From Bradyrhizobium glycinis (GTDB taxonomy: Bacteria; Pseudomonadota; Alphaproteobacteria; Rhizobiales; Xanthobacteraceae), in assembly GCF_016031655.1 (NCBI RefSeq), contig NZ_JACCHQ010000002.1, positions 124,001-188,000 of the forward strand: a stretch of DNA of 64,000 bases. The letters are read 5' to 3'. The notes beneath the pieces were generated by a model. The model was not told the origin of the DNA, ran no database searches, and worked only from the letters and a program-made list of their open reading frames with translations. Both the position numbers and the translations under genes were made by a program. Every line of letters starts with the position of its first letter. Positions within the stretch are counted from its first letter, which is position 1. Below are positions 29,729 to 38,654 of this stretch, one piece after another.

Positions 29729-30922
29729 TCAGTAGCGCGGCGGCTGCGCCGGGATCTGCGGAGCCGGATCGGTCGAGATCGACACCGGCGAGCCCGATTG
29801 CAGCTTGAGCTGGCCGACAGCGACGACCTTGTCGCCTGGCTTCAGGCCCTTGACGATTTCGACGCGACCCTCGACCCGGTTGCCGGTCTGCACGAAGGTG
29901 CGCACCGCCGACAGGCTGGTCTTGCCGTCCTCTTCCTTCTTTTCGGTGATCACGAACACCGAGTCGCCGTACAACGTGTAATCGACTGCCGTTTCAGGCA
30001 CCGTGATCACGGCCGGCTTTTCCGGCAGCACCACAGTCGTGGTCACGAACATGCCGGGCTTGAGGATCTTCTCCGGATTGGCGATCGTCGCCTGCACGCG
30101 GATGTTGCGGGTGTCGGTGGCGATCTGCGGCTCGATCGTAGTGATCTTGCCCTCGAAGGTGCGGCCCGGATAGGCATCGACCTTCAGCCGGACGGTCTGG
30201 CCGACCTTGAGGCTGCCGGAATCCTTTTCCGTCACCGTGAAGTTGGCCCACAGCTCCGACAGATCGGTCAGTGACACGATCGCCGTGCCGGCGGTGAGAT
30301 ACTGACCGACCTCGACCTTGCGCATGCCAAGATCGCCGGCGAACGGCGCACGCACCAGCTTCTGCGAGATCAACGCTTCGGTCTTGGCGATGCCCGCCTG
30401 CGCCTGGTCGTAGGCGGCCTGCGCGGTATCGACGGTCGCCTGCGGACCGAACTGGCGCGAGGCCAGCTGCTTGGCGCGATCAAGCGACAGCTGCGCGACG
30501 GTCGCCTGCGCCTTGTAATTGGCCAGGTCGCCCTGCTCCGGCGCGTCGAACAGCTGCACCAGCGGCGTGCCGGCCTCGACACGCGTGCCCGGCTCGAACT
30601 TGATCTCCGTGACGCGGCCGTTGACGTCGGCGCTGACGTCGACCTGGTGCACGGCGACGAGGCTGCCGACCGCGGTGAGCAGGTTCGGGATCACCTCGGA
30701 CTTCGCCTCGGCCGCGCTGACCGGGGTCGGCGGCGGCTTATTGTTGGCGAAGAACTGCTTGATCATCTGGCCGCGGAAAGAATTGAACCAGACGAGCCCA
30801 CCGACGAGCACGGCCAGAAGCATGCCGACGATGATGAACCAGCGCACCGGCCGGACCGGACGCTTGGGAGCCTTGTTGTCGATCGGTTGCCCCGAAATCT
30901 TGTTTTCGGCCACGATGTTCAT
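29729..30922 (-). CDS. RND efflux periplasmic membrane fusion protein (HlyD/AcrA family)
   Basis: The protein is 397 aa. An N-terminal anchor helix (WFIIVGMLLAVLVGGLVWF) is followed by the lipoyl-like half-motifs (VSADVNGRVTEIKFEPGTRV and LVRAPFAGDLGMRKVEVGQY), a helical hairpin between them and the beta-barrel domain (GRTFEGKITTIEPQ). It bridges the pump to the outer membrane channel. The ATG at 30922 lies one base after the TetR stop (TGACATG), so the repressor and pump genes form one operon. The longer in-frame start at 30958 would overlap the repressor gene. Confidence 0.93.
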   Translation of the reverse strand: MNIVAENKISGQPIDNKAPKRPVRPVRWFIIVGMLLAVLVGGLVWFNSFRGQMIKQFFANNKPPPTPVSAAEAKSEVIPNLLTAVGSLVAVHQVDVSADVNGRVTEIKFEPGTRVEAGTPLVQLFDAPEQGDLANYKAQATVAQLSLDRAKQLASRQFGPQATVDTAQAAYDQAQAGIAKTEALISQKLVRAPFAGDLGMRKVEVGQYLTAGTAIVSLTDLSELWANFTVTEKDSGSLKVGQTVRLKVDAYPGRTFEGKITTIEPQIATDTRNIRVQATIANPEKILKPGMFVTTTVVLPEKPAVITVPETAVDYTLYGDSVFVITEKKEEDGKTSLSAVRTFVQTGNRVEGRVEIVKGLKPGDKVVAVGQLKLQSGSPVSISTDPAPQIPAQPPRY

Positions 30923-30923
30923 G

Positions 30924-31625
30924 TCATGCACTTTCTGCAATCGCCGCCTGGTTCTCATCCGCGGCCTGATTGCGGCTCAGATGCGAAGCAATTGCGGCGT
31001 CGTTAAGTCCAATACCCCTCAGGAGAAACTCACAGAGCTGCCGCTCCAGGTCGGTCGCCCTGCCGTAAGCGAGACAGGGCGTGGCCGGCAGCCTGGTCAG
31101 CGCCGCGGTCATCACCGCATGATGCGCAAACCAGAACAGGTTGAGCGGCTCGCCAGCGCAGGGCCGCGCGTCACCGCTCGCAATCGCACGCTCGAGCGAG
31201 GCCACGAACACAGCGCCGATCAGCGTCTCGATCTTGGCATAGAGCAAGCGGGCGAATTCGCCGTCATCCAAATGGCTCGTGGCCATCAGCCGCAAGCGCT
31301 GGGCCTCTTCCTGATCGGGACCGTCGGCGATCTGGAGGAAGTGTTCGACCATGCCGCGGATCAATTCAACGAGAGTAGCGGTCGACGGCTCCCGCTCGAG
31401 CAGCTCCATCAGAGCGGGATCCGCCTCGCATTCGTCGCTGAGGATCTCGGCATAGAGCGCCGCCTTGGACGGGAAATGCTTGAACAGCAGCGCCTCGGAA
31501 ATGGCAGCGGCGGCCGCCACGCTCTTCGTCGTGGTGCCGGTATAGCCGTGTCGGGCAAAGCAGCGCTTTGCGGCGCCGAGGATCAATTGACGCCTCAGGT
31601 CGCTCGTCATACGCAATGAGCTCAT
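30924..31625 (-). CDS. TetR family transcriptional repressor of the RND pump operon
   Basis: The protein is 233 aa from ATG 31625 (MSSLRMTSDL); ATG 31610 (MTSDLRRQ) gives 228 aa and is equally possible. The N-terminal helix-turn-helix reads ARHGYTGTTTKSVAAAAAIS followed by ALLFKHFPSKAALYAEIL, the canonical TetR pattern. The C-terminal ligand domain is unremarkable. A perfect palindrome lies 2 bp before ATG 31625, leaving no room for a ribosome site there, which favours 31610 or leaderless initiation. A frame extension to 31661 would run through the operator and is rejected. Autorepression and pump derepression by an efflux substrate are expected. Confidence 0.9.
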   Translation of the reverse strand: MSSLRMTSDLRRQLILGAAKRCFARHGYTGTTTKSVAAAAAISEALLFKHFPSKAALYAEILSDECEADPALMELLEREPSTATLVELIRGMVEHFLQIADGPDQEEAQRLRLMATSHLDDGEFARLLYAKIETLIGAVFVASLERAIASGDARPCAGEPLNLFWFAHHAVMTAALTRLPATPCLAYGRATDLERQLCEFLLRGIGLNDAAIASHLSRNQAADENQAAIAESA

Positions 31626-31627
31626 GC

Positions 31628-31649
31628 TGGGTGAGTAAGCACTCACCCA
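31628..31649. promoter_or_regulatory. Probable TetR operator
   Basis: Perfect 9-bp arms TGGGTGAGT (31628-31636) and ACTCACCCA (31641-31649) flank a 4-base spacer (AAGC). The position directly upstream of the tetR-type gene heading the pump operon, and the TGAGT-type half sites, fit a TetR/AcrR-class operator that would block transcription of the whole operon. Confidence 0.8.
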
Positions 31650-31764
31650 CGCAGGAGTCAAGCACTATGTTGCATCGCAACCTGCGTGCGACGTAGGATC
31701 AATGGAAATTGATCGAGCCTGCACGGCCCGCGTGCAGGCGTTTCGCAAGGGATGGGCGGACCGC

Positions 31765-32355
31765 CTAGATCGGCTGGAAGCCGAGGTCAGCGCGGATCCG
31801 GTTGACGATGTAGGCCCCGTCCCGCGTCGGCAGGATCCGCTCCAGATTGGCGCTGTCGATCTTCACATTGGCAAAGCGCGGACCCGCGGAAATGTCGTGG
31901 ACGGCTTTTGCGAAGGCTTCGACTTCGGCCATGGTCGTGACGGCCCGGCTGTCGTTAATGCCGCAAGCTCTGGCGATGCCGACGAGGTCGGCGGCGGAGG
32001 AGGTGTGGCTGGTCTGGCCGCCGGTCTCGCCATAGGCCTCGTTGTCGAGCACTGCGATCGAGAGGTTGGCCGGCTTCTGCAGGCCGATCGTGGCAAGGCT
32101 GCCCATGCCCATCAGCATCTCGCCGTCTCCGGTGATGACCAGCACCGGCAGCTGCGGCTGCGCCAGTGCCAGACCCAGCCCGATCATCGCGGCGCCGCCC
32201 ATGCCGCCCCAGAGATAGAAGTTGCGGGCGTGGTCGCCGGCGGCGCACATGTCGTTGGTGGAAGCGCCGAGGCCGCCGATCGCGACGACGTCCTTGCGGT
32301 TCGCCAGCAACGTGGACACCACCTGCCGGCGGTCGAGGAGATTGGCCTTGTTCAT
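31765..32355 (-). CDS. TPP-dependent decarboxylase, catalytic/beta subunit (sulfopyruvate/phosphonopyruvate decarboxylase-like)
   Basis: The protein is 196 aa. It has the thiamine-diphosphate motif GDGEMLMGMGSLATIG running to LDNEAYGETGGQ, which binds the pyrophosphate through a metal. The size and split arrangement match the beta subunit of sulfopyruvate decarboxylase (ComE-like) and related phosphonopyruvate decarboxylases. The start at 32355 is fixed by a four-base ATGA overlap with the upstream alpha-subunit gene; the frame extension to 32562 is only antisense-free space inside that gene. The true 2-oxoacid substrate is unknown. Confidence 0.85.
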   Translation of the reverse strand: MNKANLLDRRQVVSTLLANRKDVVAIGGLGASTNDMCAAGDHARNFYLWGGMGGAAMIGLGLALAQPQLPVLVITGDGEMLMGMGSLATIGLQKPANLSIAVLDNEAYGETGGQTSHTSSAADLVGIARACGINDSRAVTTMAEVEAFAKAVHDISAGPRFANVKIDSANLERILPTRDGAYIVNRIRADLGFQPI

Positions 32356-32894
32356 TTGGTGAAAACCTTGGCGCCGATCAGGCGCTGCGACAAAAGGACG
32401 GCGGTGGGCGTCAGCGCGTTGTAGGCCTGGGCTGCGGCGGCCTCCAGCACGACCGGCACCTCGGCCGCGTGCGAGGCGCGCAGCACCTTGACGCCGGAGA
32501 GTTCGAACACGCCTTGCGTGGTCGAGCCCATCGGCACCTGCCACGGATTGAACTCGCCCCACTCACCGCGCATGGTCACGAGCGTCAGGAACGGAAAGCG
32601 CAGGATCGGGATCAGCGACAGCATGTTGATGCAATTGCCGACGCCGCTCGACTGCATCAGCAGCACACCGCGCTGTCCGCCGGCCCAGGCGCCGGCGAGC
32701 AGCGCCACGCCCTCCTCCTCCGTCGTCAGCGCGATGCCGCGCATGGTGAACGAGCTCAGTACGCGCTGGATCAGCCTGGAATGACCGGCGTCCGGCACGT
32801 AAGGCACCTGCCGGACGTCGAAGCGCTGCAAGGTCGCGAAAATATCGTCGGGCCAGTTCGGCGCCGTGTCGGCAGCGTCAGCGCGTGCGTGCAT
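32352..32894 (-). CDS. TPP-dependent decarboxylase, alpha subunit (sulfopyruvate decarboxylase-like)
   Basis: The protein is 180 aa from ATG 32894 (MHARADAAD), preceded by ACAGGAAA; a longer start at 32939 lacks a ribosome site. It is the pyrimidine-binding half of a TPP enzyme: TTEEEGVALLAGAWAGGQRG contains the catalytic Glu that activates the cofactor, and QSSGVGNCINML is typical. It forms the holoenzyme with the beta subunit. A divergent P450 gene starts 105 bp away, so the two may share a control region. Confidence 0.85.
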   Translation of the reverse strand: MHARADAADTAPNWPDDIFATLQRFDVRQVPYVPDAGHSRLIQRVLSSFTMRGIALTTEEEGVALLAGAWAGGQRGVLLMQSSGVGNCINMLSLIPILRFPFLTLVTMRGEWGEFNPWQVPMGSTTQGVFELSGVKVLRASHAAEVPVVLEAAAAQAYNALTPTAVLLSQRLIGAKVFTK

Positions 32895-32999
32895 TTTCCT
32901 GTCCGGTCGGCTAGCAAGGTGCAAAGACTGTAGACGCATGCACGCGTCGACCAGAACAACAAAAACGGCATATCGGCTTTAACCGGCGAGTATAACGGG

Positions 33000-34220
33000 A
33001 TGAACGCAGATGCGAAGGCGCTGGCGGCAAGCTTCGACCTCGAGAAGCTGACGCCGGAGTTCTACGACAACCCCTATCCAACCTATCGTGCACTGCGGGA
33101 GAACGAGCCGGTCAAGCGCTTGGCCAGCGGCACCGTGTTCCTGACCCGCTATGACGATCTCGTCACCACCTACAAGAACACGAAGTCGTTCAGCTCGGAC
33201 AAGAAGCGCGAGTTCGCGCCGAAATACGGCGCCACGCCGCTCTACGAGCACCACACCACCAGCCTCGTCTTCAACGACCCGCCGTCCCATACCCGCGTCC
33301 GCCGCCTGATCATGGGCGCGCTGTCGCCGCGCGCGATCGCGAGCATGGAGCGGGGCCTGATCAAGCTCGTCGACGGCCTGCTCGATGCCATCGCGGCAAA
33401 AGGCCATTGCGAACTGATCGAGGACTTTGCCGCGTCGATCCCCATCGAGGTGATCGGCAATCTGCTCGACGTGCCCCACGACGAGCGCGGGCCGCTGCGC
33501 GACTGGTCGCTGGCGATTCTGGGCGCGCTCGAACCGGTGGTGTCGGCGGAGGTTGCTGCGCGCGGCAACAAGGCGGTGGCGGACTTCCTCGTCTATCTGC
33601 AGACGCTGGTGGCGCGCCGGCGCGCCAAGCCGGGCAACCCCGAGCGCGACGTGCTGACGCGCCTCATCCAAGGAGAAGGTAGCGGCGAGCGGCTGACCGA
33701 GAAGGAGCTGCTGCACAATTGCATCTTCCTGCTCAATGCCGGCCACGAGACCACCACGAACCTGATCGGCAACGGCCTGGTGGCGCTCGACCGTCATCCC
33801 GACCAGAAGCAGCTCCTGATCGAGAACCCGGACATGATCAAGACCGCGGTCGAGGAGATGCTGCGCTACGAGAGCTCCAACCAGCTCGGCAACCGCATGA
33901 CCACCGAGAGGGTGGAGCTCGGCGGCGTCATGCTCGAGGCCGGCACGTCGGTGACGCTGTGCATCGGCGCGGCCAACCGCGACCCCGCGCAGTTTCCCGA
34001 CCCCGAACGCTTCGACATCGCGCGCACGCCGAACCGGCACCTCGCCTTCGCCACCGGCGCGCATCAATGCGCCGGCATGGCGCTGGCGCGGCTGGAAGGG
34101 GCGATTGCGATCTCGCGCTTCCTGGCGCGCTTCCCGAACTATGGCGTCAGCGGCCAGCCGGTGCGCGGCGGACGGGTGCGGTTCCGCGGCTTTTTGAGCG
34201 TGCCTTGCTCGCTTGGCTGA
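33000..34220 (+). CDS. Cytochrome P450 (class I, bacterial type)
   Basis: The protein is 406 aa, with oxygen-binding AGHETT, K-helix VEEMLRYES and heme loop FATGAHQCAG, in which Cys357 is the thiolate ligand. Without a reductase domain it needs a ferredoxin and reductase; an FAD reductase gene lies at 49554-50771 but no ferredoxin gene is near. The layout resembles CYP families of rhizobia acting on terpenes or fatty acids, but the substrate is not predictable. The ATG at 33000 has a weak upstream site (ACGGG). It is divergent from the TPP decarboxylase pair. Confidence 0.93.
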   Translation: MNADAKALAASFDLEKLTPEFYDNPYPTYRALRENEPVKRLASGTVFLTRYDDLVTTYKNTKSFSSDKKREFAPKYGATPLYEHHTTSLVFNDPPSHTRVRRLIMGALSPRAIASMERGLIKLVDGLLDAIAAKGHCELIEDFAASIPIEVIGNLLDVPHDERGPLRDWSLAILGALEPVVSAEVAARGNKAVADFLVYLQTLVARRRAKPGNPERDVLTRLIQGEGSGERLTEKELLHNCIFLLNAGHETTTNLIGNGLVALDRHPDQKQLLIENPDMIKTAVEEMLRYESSNQLGNRMTTERVELGGVMLEAGTSVTLCIGAANRDPAQFPDPERFDIARTPNRHLAFATGAHQCAGMALARLEGAIAISRFLARFPNYGVSGQPVRGGRVRFRGFLSVPCSLG

Positions 34221-34444
34221 GGGCGCGACGACAAACTGCGAAAACAACCCCATGCACAGTAGAGGCCGGGTCGCGGAACGGTGCCCTGTGGCCCGGTAGA
34301 ACCACCTGACATTTCGGGACTATCAGGCCGCGCCGCGCCATCGGCGCATCAAGGCTTCCGAGCTGACAAACTGATACCCACATTCATTTACGCGCGACCG
34401 CCGATGCAGTCGGTGGACGCCGCGCAGCAATGGAGTGACGACAG

Positions 34445-35659
34445 ATGAGCTCGTCGGTCATCGATTTCATCGCAACAGAGGCACGCTTCGGGGCCCGTAA
34501 TTACGAACCGATCGGCGTCGTCCTGTCGCGCGGCGAAGGTGTCTGGGTCTGGGATACCGAAGGCAACCGCTATCTGGATTGCCTCTCGGCCTATTCGGCG
34601 GTCAGCCAGGGCCACTGCCACCCCAAGATCCTGGCCGCGATGGTCGAACAGGCGCACAGGCTGACGCTCACCTCGCGTGCCTTCCACAACGACCAGCTCG
34701 CCTTGTTCTACGAGGAGATCGCCGCACTCACCGGTTCCCACAAGGTGCTGCCGATGAACAGCGGCGCGGAGGCGGTCGAGAGCGCAATCAAGTCGGTGCG
34801 CAAATGGGGCTACGAGGTGAAGGGCGTGCCGGACGGCCAGGCCGAGATCATCGTCTGTGCCAACAATTTCCACGGACGCACGCTGGGCGTCGTCGGCTTT
34901 TCAACCGACCCCGAGACACGCGGACACTTCGGGCCGTTCGCCCCCGGATTCAAGATCATCCCGTTCGGCGACGCCGCGGCGCTTGAGGAAGCAATCACCC
35001 CAAATACGGTCGCCTTCCTGGTCGAGCCGATCCAGGGCGAAGCCGGTGTCATCATTCCTCCCGCCGGCTATTTCACTGTGGTCCGGGAGCTCTGCAGCGC
35101 CAACAATGTGATGCTGGTGCTCGACGAGATCCAGACCGGGCTCGGCCGCACCGGCAAGCTGCTCGCCGAACAGCACGAGGGTATAGAGGCGGACGTGACG
35201 CTGCTCGGCAAAGCCCTGTCCGGCGGCTTCTATCCGGTCTCGGCCGTGCTCTCGAACAACGACGTGCTCGGGACCTTGCGACCCGGGCAGCACGGTTCGA
35301 CCTTCGGCGGCAACCCGCTTGCCTGCGCCGTGGCCCGCGCGGCGATGCGCGTACTGGTCGAGGAAGGCATGATCGAGAACGCGGCCACACAGGGCGCGCG
35401 CTTTCTGGAGGGCTTGAAGGACATCCGCGCCAATACGATCCGCGAGGTACGCGGGCGCGGCCTGATGCTGGCGGTCGAGCTTCATTCCGAGGCCGGGCGG
35501 GCACGCCGCTACTGCGAGGCGCTCCAGGCCAAGGGCATCCTCGCCAAGGATACCCATGAGCATACGATCCGGATCGCCCCGCCGCTGGTGATCACAAGCG
35601 ACCAGGTTGACTGGGCACTGGAGCGGCTCGCCACCACCCTGACGCAGGATCTCTCGTGA
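34445..35659 (+). CDS. rocD: Ornithine aminotransferase
   Basis: The protein is 404 aa, a class III PLP aminotransferase. It has [13 protein letters not shown], the helix segment [16 protein letters not shown], the cofactor Asp in [13 protein letters not shown] and the Schiff-base Lys256 in LLGKALSGG. The N-terminal [20 protein letters not shown] and [11 protein letters not shown] match ornithine-oxo-acid transaminases, which convert ornithine and 2-oxoglutarate to glutamate semialdehyde and glutamate. The ATG follows GGAGTGACGACAG. It stands alone, with a 224-bp leader region that may hold its promoter. Confidence 0.9.
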   Translation: MSSSVIDFIATEARFGARNYEPIGVVLSRGEGVWVWDTEGNRYLDCLSAYSAVSQGHCHPKILAAMVEQAHRLTLTSRAFHNDQLALFYEEIAALTGSHKVLPMNSGAEAVESAIKSVRKWGYEVKGVPDGQAEIIVCANNFHGRTLGVVGFSTDPETRGHFGPFAPGFKIIPFGDAAALEEAITPNTVAFLVEPIQGEAGVIIPPAGYFTVVRELCSANNVMLVLDEIQTGLGRTGKLLAEQHEGIEADVTLLGKALSGGFYPVSAVLSNNDVLGTLRPGQHGSTFGGNPLACAVARAAMRVLVEEGMIENAATQGARFLEGLKDIRANTIREVRGRGLMLAVELHSEAGRARRYCEALQAKGILAKDTHEHTIRIAPPLVITSDQVDWALERLATTLTQDLS

Positions 35660-35765
35660 GGCTGCCTGCGTCGGAAGATCGCAATGCCGACGGCGGCCAA
35701 GGACGAACGATTCCGCCAGCTGTGCGTTGAACATCGTGGGCGATTACGAGCTGGGAGCTACGATC

Positions 35766-37772
35766 ATGCTTCCGCGTGGCGTTTGCCTAAGGGCCGTTTT
35801 GGTTGGTGTCTCGATGCTGGGAGCCAGCGTCGACACTTTCGCTCAGGGACCTCCGGGACATGGAAGGGGCGGACCACCGGGTCCCGCCGCAGCACCGGCA
35901 GCGCGGCCAGCAGCACCACCGGCCATGGCCCGCCCGGCTGCGCCGCCAGCCATGGCGCGTCCGGCAGCACCGCCAGCCATGGCGCGTCCCGCCGCGCCAG
36001 CCTTCCATCCCCCTTCCATGCCGCAGCGACCGGCCATGGCGCCACGTCCGGCGCCGCATATGGCCTCACCTCCACCGCGTCCGGCCCCGCACTTCGCTGC
36101 ACCGCCGCCGCGGGCCGCGCCGCGCGTCGCCGCGCCGCGGCCCGAATTTCATCGCCCGCCGGCAGCACCGCAACGCCCGGCCATGGCACCGCGGCCGACG
36201 CCGCACATCGCCGCCCCTGCGCGCCCAAGTGCACCTCCGGCCGTGAGCGCGCGATCGGGACCGCCGCGCGAGGTGCTTTCGCGCCAATCCGCGGAACGCC
36301 AAGACCGCATCGACCGCTTGCAGCAGCGCGTGCAGCAATTGCAATCGCAGAAGCCGGAAGGCGCAAGGGCGCGACAGCAGCAGCAACGCTTGCTGCAGTC
36401 GCAGAGCCGGCTTCTTGAGCGCGAGCAACGCGTCCAACAGCGCACGCAGCACGTCGAGCAGCGGCAGCGCGACATGCTGTCGCGCCAGACGGCGGAGCGC
36501 CAGGCCCGCATCGAACGCCTGCAGCAGCGGGTGCAGCAATTGCAGTCGCAAAAGCCCGAAGGCGTGCAAGCGCAACGCGCGCAGCAGCGAATGCTCGAGG
36601 CGCAGAACCGCTTGCTTGGCCGAGAGCAGCGCGCGCAGCAAATTGACCTGGCGCGCCAGCAGCGGCTTGGATTGCAGGCTCCGGCGGAGCGCGCTCCGGC
36701 ACTTGCGGCCGCAGCGCAGGCCGCCCAGCGCGGGCGGTTTGCCGAGCGCTTCCGCGAGCAGGCTCCTGCGCAACAAGCTCAGGCCGCGCTCACCACCCGC
36801 CAGAGCGGCTGGGCTCCCCGACAGGCCTGGCGACATCGCCATCCCGCGGTGTTCGTGGCTTGGCTTGGGCCCGTGTTCTGGCCTTACGCCTATTCCGACA
36901 TCTTCAACTACACGTTCTGGTCCTATGCCTACGAGCCCGGCTATTGGGCGTACGCCTATGACGACTTCGTCGACACCGTATTCTGGGGCGGCGACGGCCC
37001 TTACTCCGCTTATGCCAGCACCAGTCCGTATGACTATCCGCAAGCCGGCGGCAGCTACCGCGCGCGACAGCGCGCCAGCGTGAGCCCGCAGACGCTTCAG
37101 CAATTGTGCGCCACACCCGACAAGGGTGTGACCGCCTGGCCGCTTGCCGATATCGCACAGGCGGTGCGGCCGACGCCCGAGCAACGCGCATTGTTGGACG
37201 AGCTCAAGACGGCGGCGGCCAACGCTGCCGGTGTGTTCAAGGACTCCTGCGCGGAGACTTATGCACTGACTCCCCCTGGCCGCTTGCGCGCGATGATGAA
37301 CCGCATCAGCGCGACGCTTGAAGCCGTCAAGATCGTGCGGCCGGCATTGGAGAATTTCTACAACTCGCTCAGTGACGAGCAGCAGGCCCGCTTCAACGCG
37401 CTCGGTCCCAATGTCGGCGAGCGCTCGCCGCAGCAGCAAGCCAGCACCGAGGGCTGTGGCGATCCGAAATCCGGCCTGACCCAGCTGCCGATCGAAAGGA
37501 TCGAGGCTGTGCTCCACCCGGCCGGCAGGCAGAAGGAGGCGCTCGACCGCCTCAGTGAAGCGACAGCCAAGGGCGTTGAAAGTCTGCAGGCAGCTTGCCC
37601 GAACGATGTGCCGCTCACGCCTGTTGGACGGCTTGAGACGATGCAGCACCGGCTCGAGGCCATGTTGACGGCCGCCAAGCTGGTCGAACCCGCCCTGGAC
37701 GAATTCTATGCCACGCTGAGCAGCGAGCAGAAGGCGCGCTTCAACAGGCTGCAACAGGTCGCAGGCCAGTGA
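35766..37772 (+). CDS. Exported Pro/Ala- and Gln-rich repeat protein with two LTXXQ/Spy-like C-terminal modules
   Basis: The protein is 668 aa with an N-terminal signal peptide (MLPRGVCLRAVLVGVSMLGA, cleavage near FAQ). Then follow a Pro/Ala-rich region with three PAMARPAAP repeats, a charged Gln/Arg coiled-coil region built from two 67-residue repeats (171-237 and 238-304), an aromatic stretch rich in Trp/Tyr (FWPYAYSDIFNYTFWSYAY) and two similar alpha-helical modules of about 95 residues, each ending in LS(D/S)EQ(Q/K)ARFN. That ending resembles the LTXXQ motif of Spy/CpxP periplasmic chaperones. ATG 35766 is chosen for the signal peptide. Likely a periplasmic or envelope stress protein; exact role unknown. 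Confidence 0.85.
   Translation: MLPRGVCLRAVLVGVSMLGASVDTFAQGPPGHGRGGPPGPAAAPAARPAAPPAMARPAAPPAMARPAAPPAMARPAAPAFHPPSMPQRPAMAPRPAPHMASPPPRPAPHFAAPPPRAAPRVAAPRPEFHRPPAAPQRPAMAPRPTPHIAAPARPSAPPAVSARSGPPREVLSRQSAERQDRIDRLQQRVQQLQSQKPEGARARQQQQRLLQSQSRLLEREQRVQQRTQHVEQRQRDMLSRQTAERQARIERLQQRVQQLQSQKPEGVQAQRAQQRMLEAQNRLLGREQRAQQIDLARQQRLGLQAPAERAPALAAAAQAAQRGRFAERFREQAPAQQAQAALTTRQSGWAPRQAWRHRHPAVFVAWLGPVFWPYAYSDIFNYTFWSYAYEPGYWAYAYDDFVDTVFWGGDGPYSAYASTSPYDYPQAGGSYRARQRASVSPQTLQQLCATPDKGVTAWPLADIAQAVRPTPEQRALLDELKTAAANAAGVFKDSCAETYALTPPGRLRAMMNRISATLEAVKIVRPALENFYNSLSDEQQARFNALGPNVGERSPQQQASTEGCGDPKSGLTQLPIERIEAVLHPAGRQKEALDRLSEATAKGVESLQAACPNDVPLTPVGRLETMQHRLEAMLTAAKLVEPALDEFYATLSSEQKARFNRLQQVAGQ
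35922..35999 (+). repeat. 27-bp tandem repeats encoding PAMARPAAP
   Basis: Three in-frame units start at 35922, 35949 and 35976, the last shorter by three bases. Each begins GCCATGGC. They encode the Pro/Ala linker of the repeat protein and could expand or contract by slippage. Confidence 0.85.
36276..36677 (+). repeat. Two 201-bp tandem repeats inside the repeat protein gene
   Basis: The units 36276-36476 and 36477-36677 encode 67-residue stretches sharing LQQRVQQLQSQKPEG and RLL(E/G)REQR. They are close at the protein level for about 55 residues and then diverge, so the duplication is old rather than recent. Confidence 0.8.
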
Positions 37773-37790
37773 GGGCGTGAGGCGGGAGAT

Positions 37791-38654
37791 CTACACCACA
37801 GTCTTATGCCGCGCGATGCAGGTGCGCAGCACCTCGTCCATCGGTTTGCCCCACCAATTGTCGGAGAAGATCTCGATCTCCGAATAGCCGGCGAAACCTT
37901 GCGCTTCGACCGCCGCACGCACCGATTTGATGTCGATGACGCCGTCGCCCATCATGCCGCGGTCATTGAGAATGTCTTTGGTCGGCACCAGCCAGTCGCA
38001 GACATGAAAGGCGAGCAGGCGATCCTGGCCGGCGCGCGCGATTTGGCCCATCAGCTCCGGGTCCCACCAGATGTGATAGACGTCGAGCGCAACGCCGAGC
38101 ATGCCGGTGCGGCCGGGGTCGAGCCGGTCGCAGATGTCGAGCGCCTGCTTGGTCGTGTTCACGCAGGCGCGTTCAGCGGCATAGGCCGGATGCAAGGGCT
38201 CGATCGCCAGCGGCAGCTTTGCTTGCCGCGCGTAGTCGAGCATGTCGGCAAGCGCTTCCTCGACCTGTCCGCGCGCTGCCACGAGATCCTTCGACGCCTC
38301 GCTGCCCGGCCGCGAATATTGCGGCAGGCCGCCGACGACGAGAACGATGCAGGGCGCGCCCAGTGCCTTGGCTTCATCGACACAGCGCCTGTTATCGTCG
38401 CGTACCTCGCCCCGGCGCGCGGCATCCGAGGTGAACATGCCGCCGCGGCAATAGCCGGACAGTTCGAGACCGGCCTCGCGCACCGCGCGCGCGGCACGAT
38501 CGAGCCCGACGGCGGCGACCTGGTCGCGCCAGGGATCGATGGCGCGGATGCCGTGCTTGGCGCAGGCATCAATGATCTCGACGAGGTTGCCCTGCTTGCG
38601 GACGGTCGCCGTGTTCAGCGACAGCCAGCGATGGTCTGACGAAAAATCGCGCAT
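37791..38654 (-). CDS. Sugar phosphate isomerase/epimerase (xylose isomerase-like TIM barrel)
   Basis: The protein is 287 aa with features of the AP endonuclease 2/xylose isomerase-like barrel: LSLNTATVRKQG at the start, PLAIEPLHPAYAAERA with the metal-ligand Glu, LGVALDVYHIWWDP and FHVCDWLVPTKD, ending with SEIEIFSD. These proteins are metal-dependent isomerases or epimerases of sugars and related polyols. The start shares one base with the preceding stop (TGATG), so it is coupled to the DUF993 gene. It is the last cistron of a four-gene catabolic operon. Confidence 0.85.
   Translation of the reverse strand: MRDFSSDHRWLSLNTATVRKQGNLVEIIDACAKHGIRAIDPWRDQVAAVGLDRAARAVREAGLELSGYCRGGMFTSDAARRGEVRDDNRRCVDEAKALGAPCIVLVVGGLPQYSRPGSEASKDLVAARGQVEEALADMLDYARQAKLPLAIEPLHPAYAAERACVNTTKQALDICDRLDPGRTGMLGVALDVYHIWWDPELMGQIARAGQDRLLAFHVCDWLVPTKDILNDRGMMGDGVIDIKSVRAAVEAQGFAGYSEIEIFSDNWWGKPMDEVLRTCIARHKTVV

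Noticed and set aside
32356..32562. N-terminal extension of the TPP beta subunit
   Set aside because: It overlaps the alpha subunit in another frame; ATGA overlap at 32352-32355 gives the natural start.
34221..34444. Possible insertion-sequence remnant upstream of rocD
   Set aside because: No inverted repeats, target duplication or transposase-like frame could be seen; it is treated as a leader region.
36066..37754. Minus-strand frame of about 560 codons opposite the repeat protein
   Set aside because: Leu/Arg/Ala rich complement of the Gln/Ala-rich repeats, without start context or domain.
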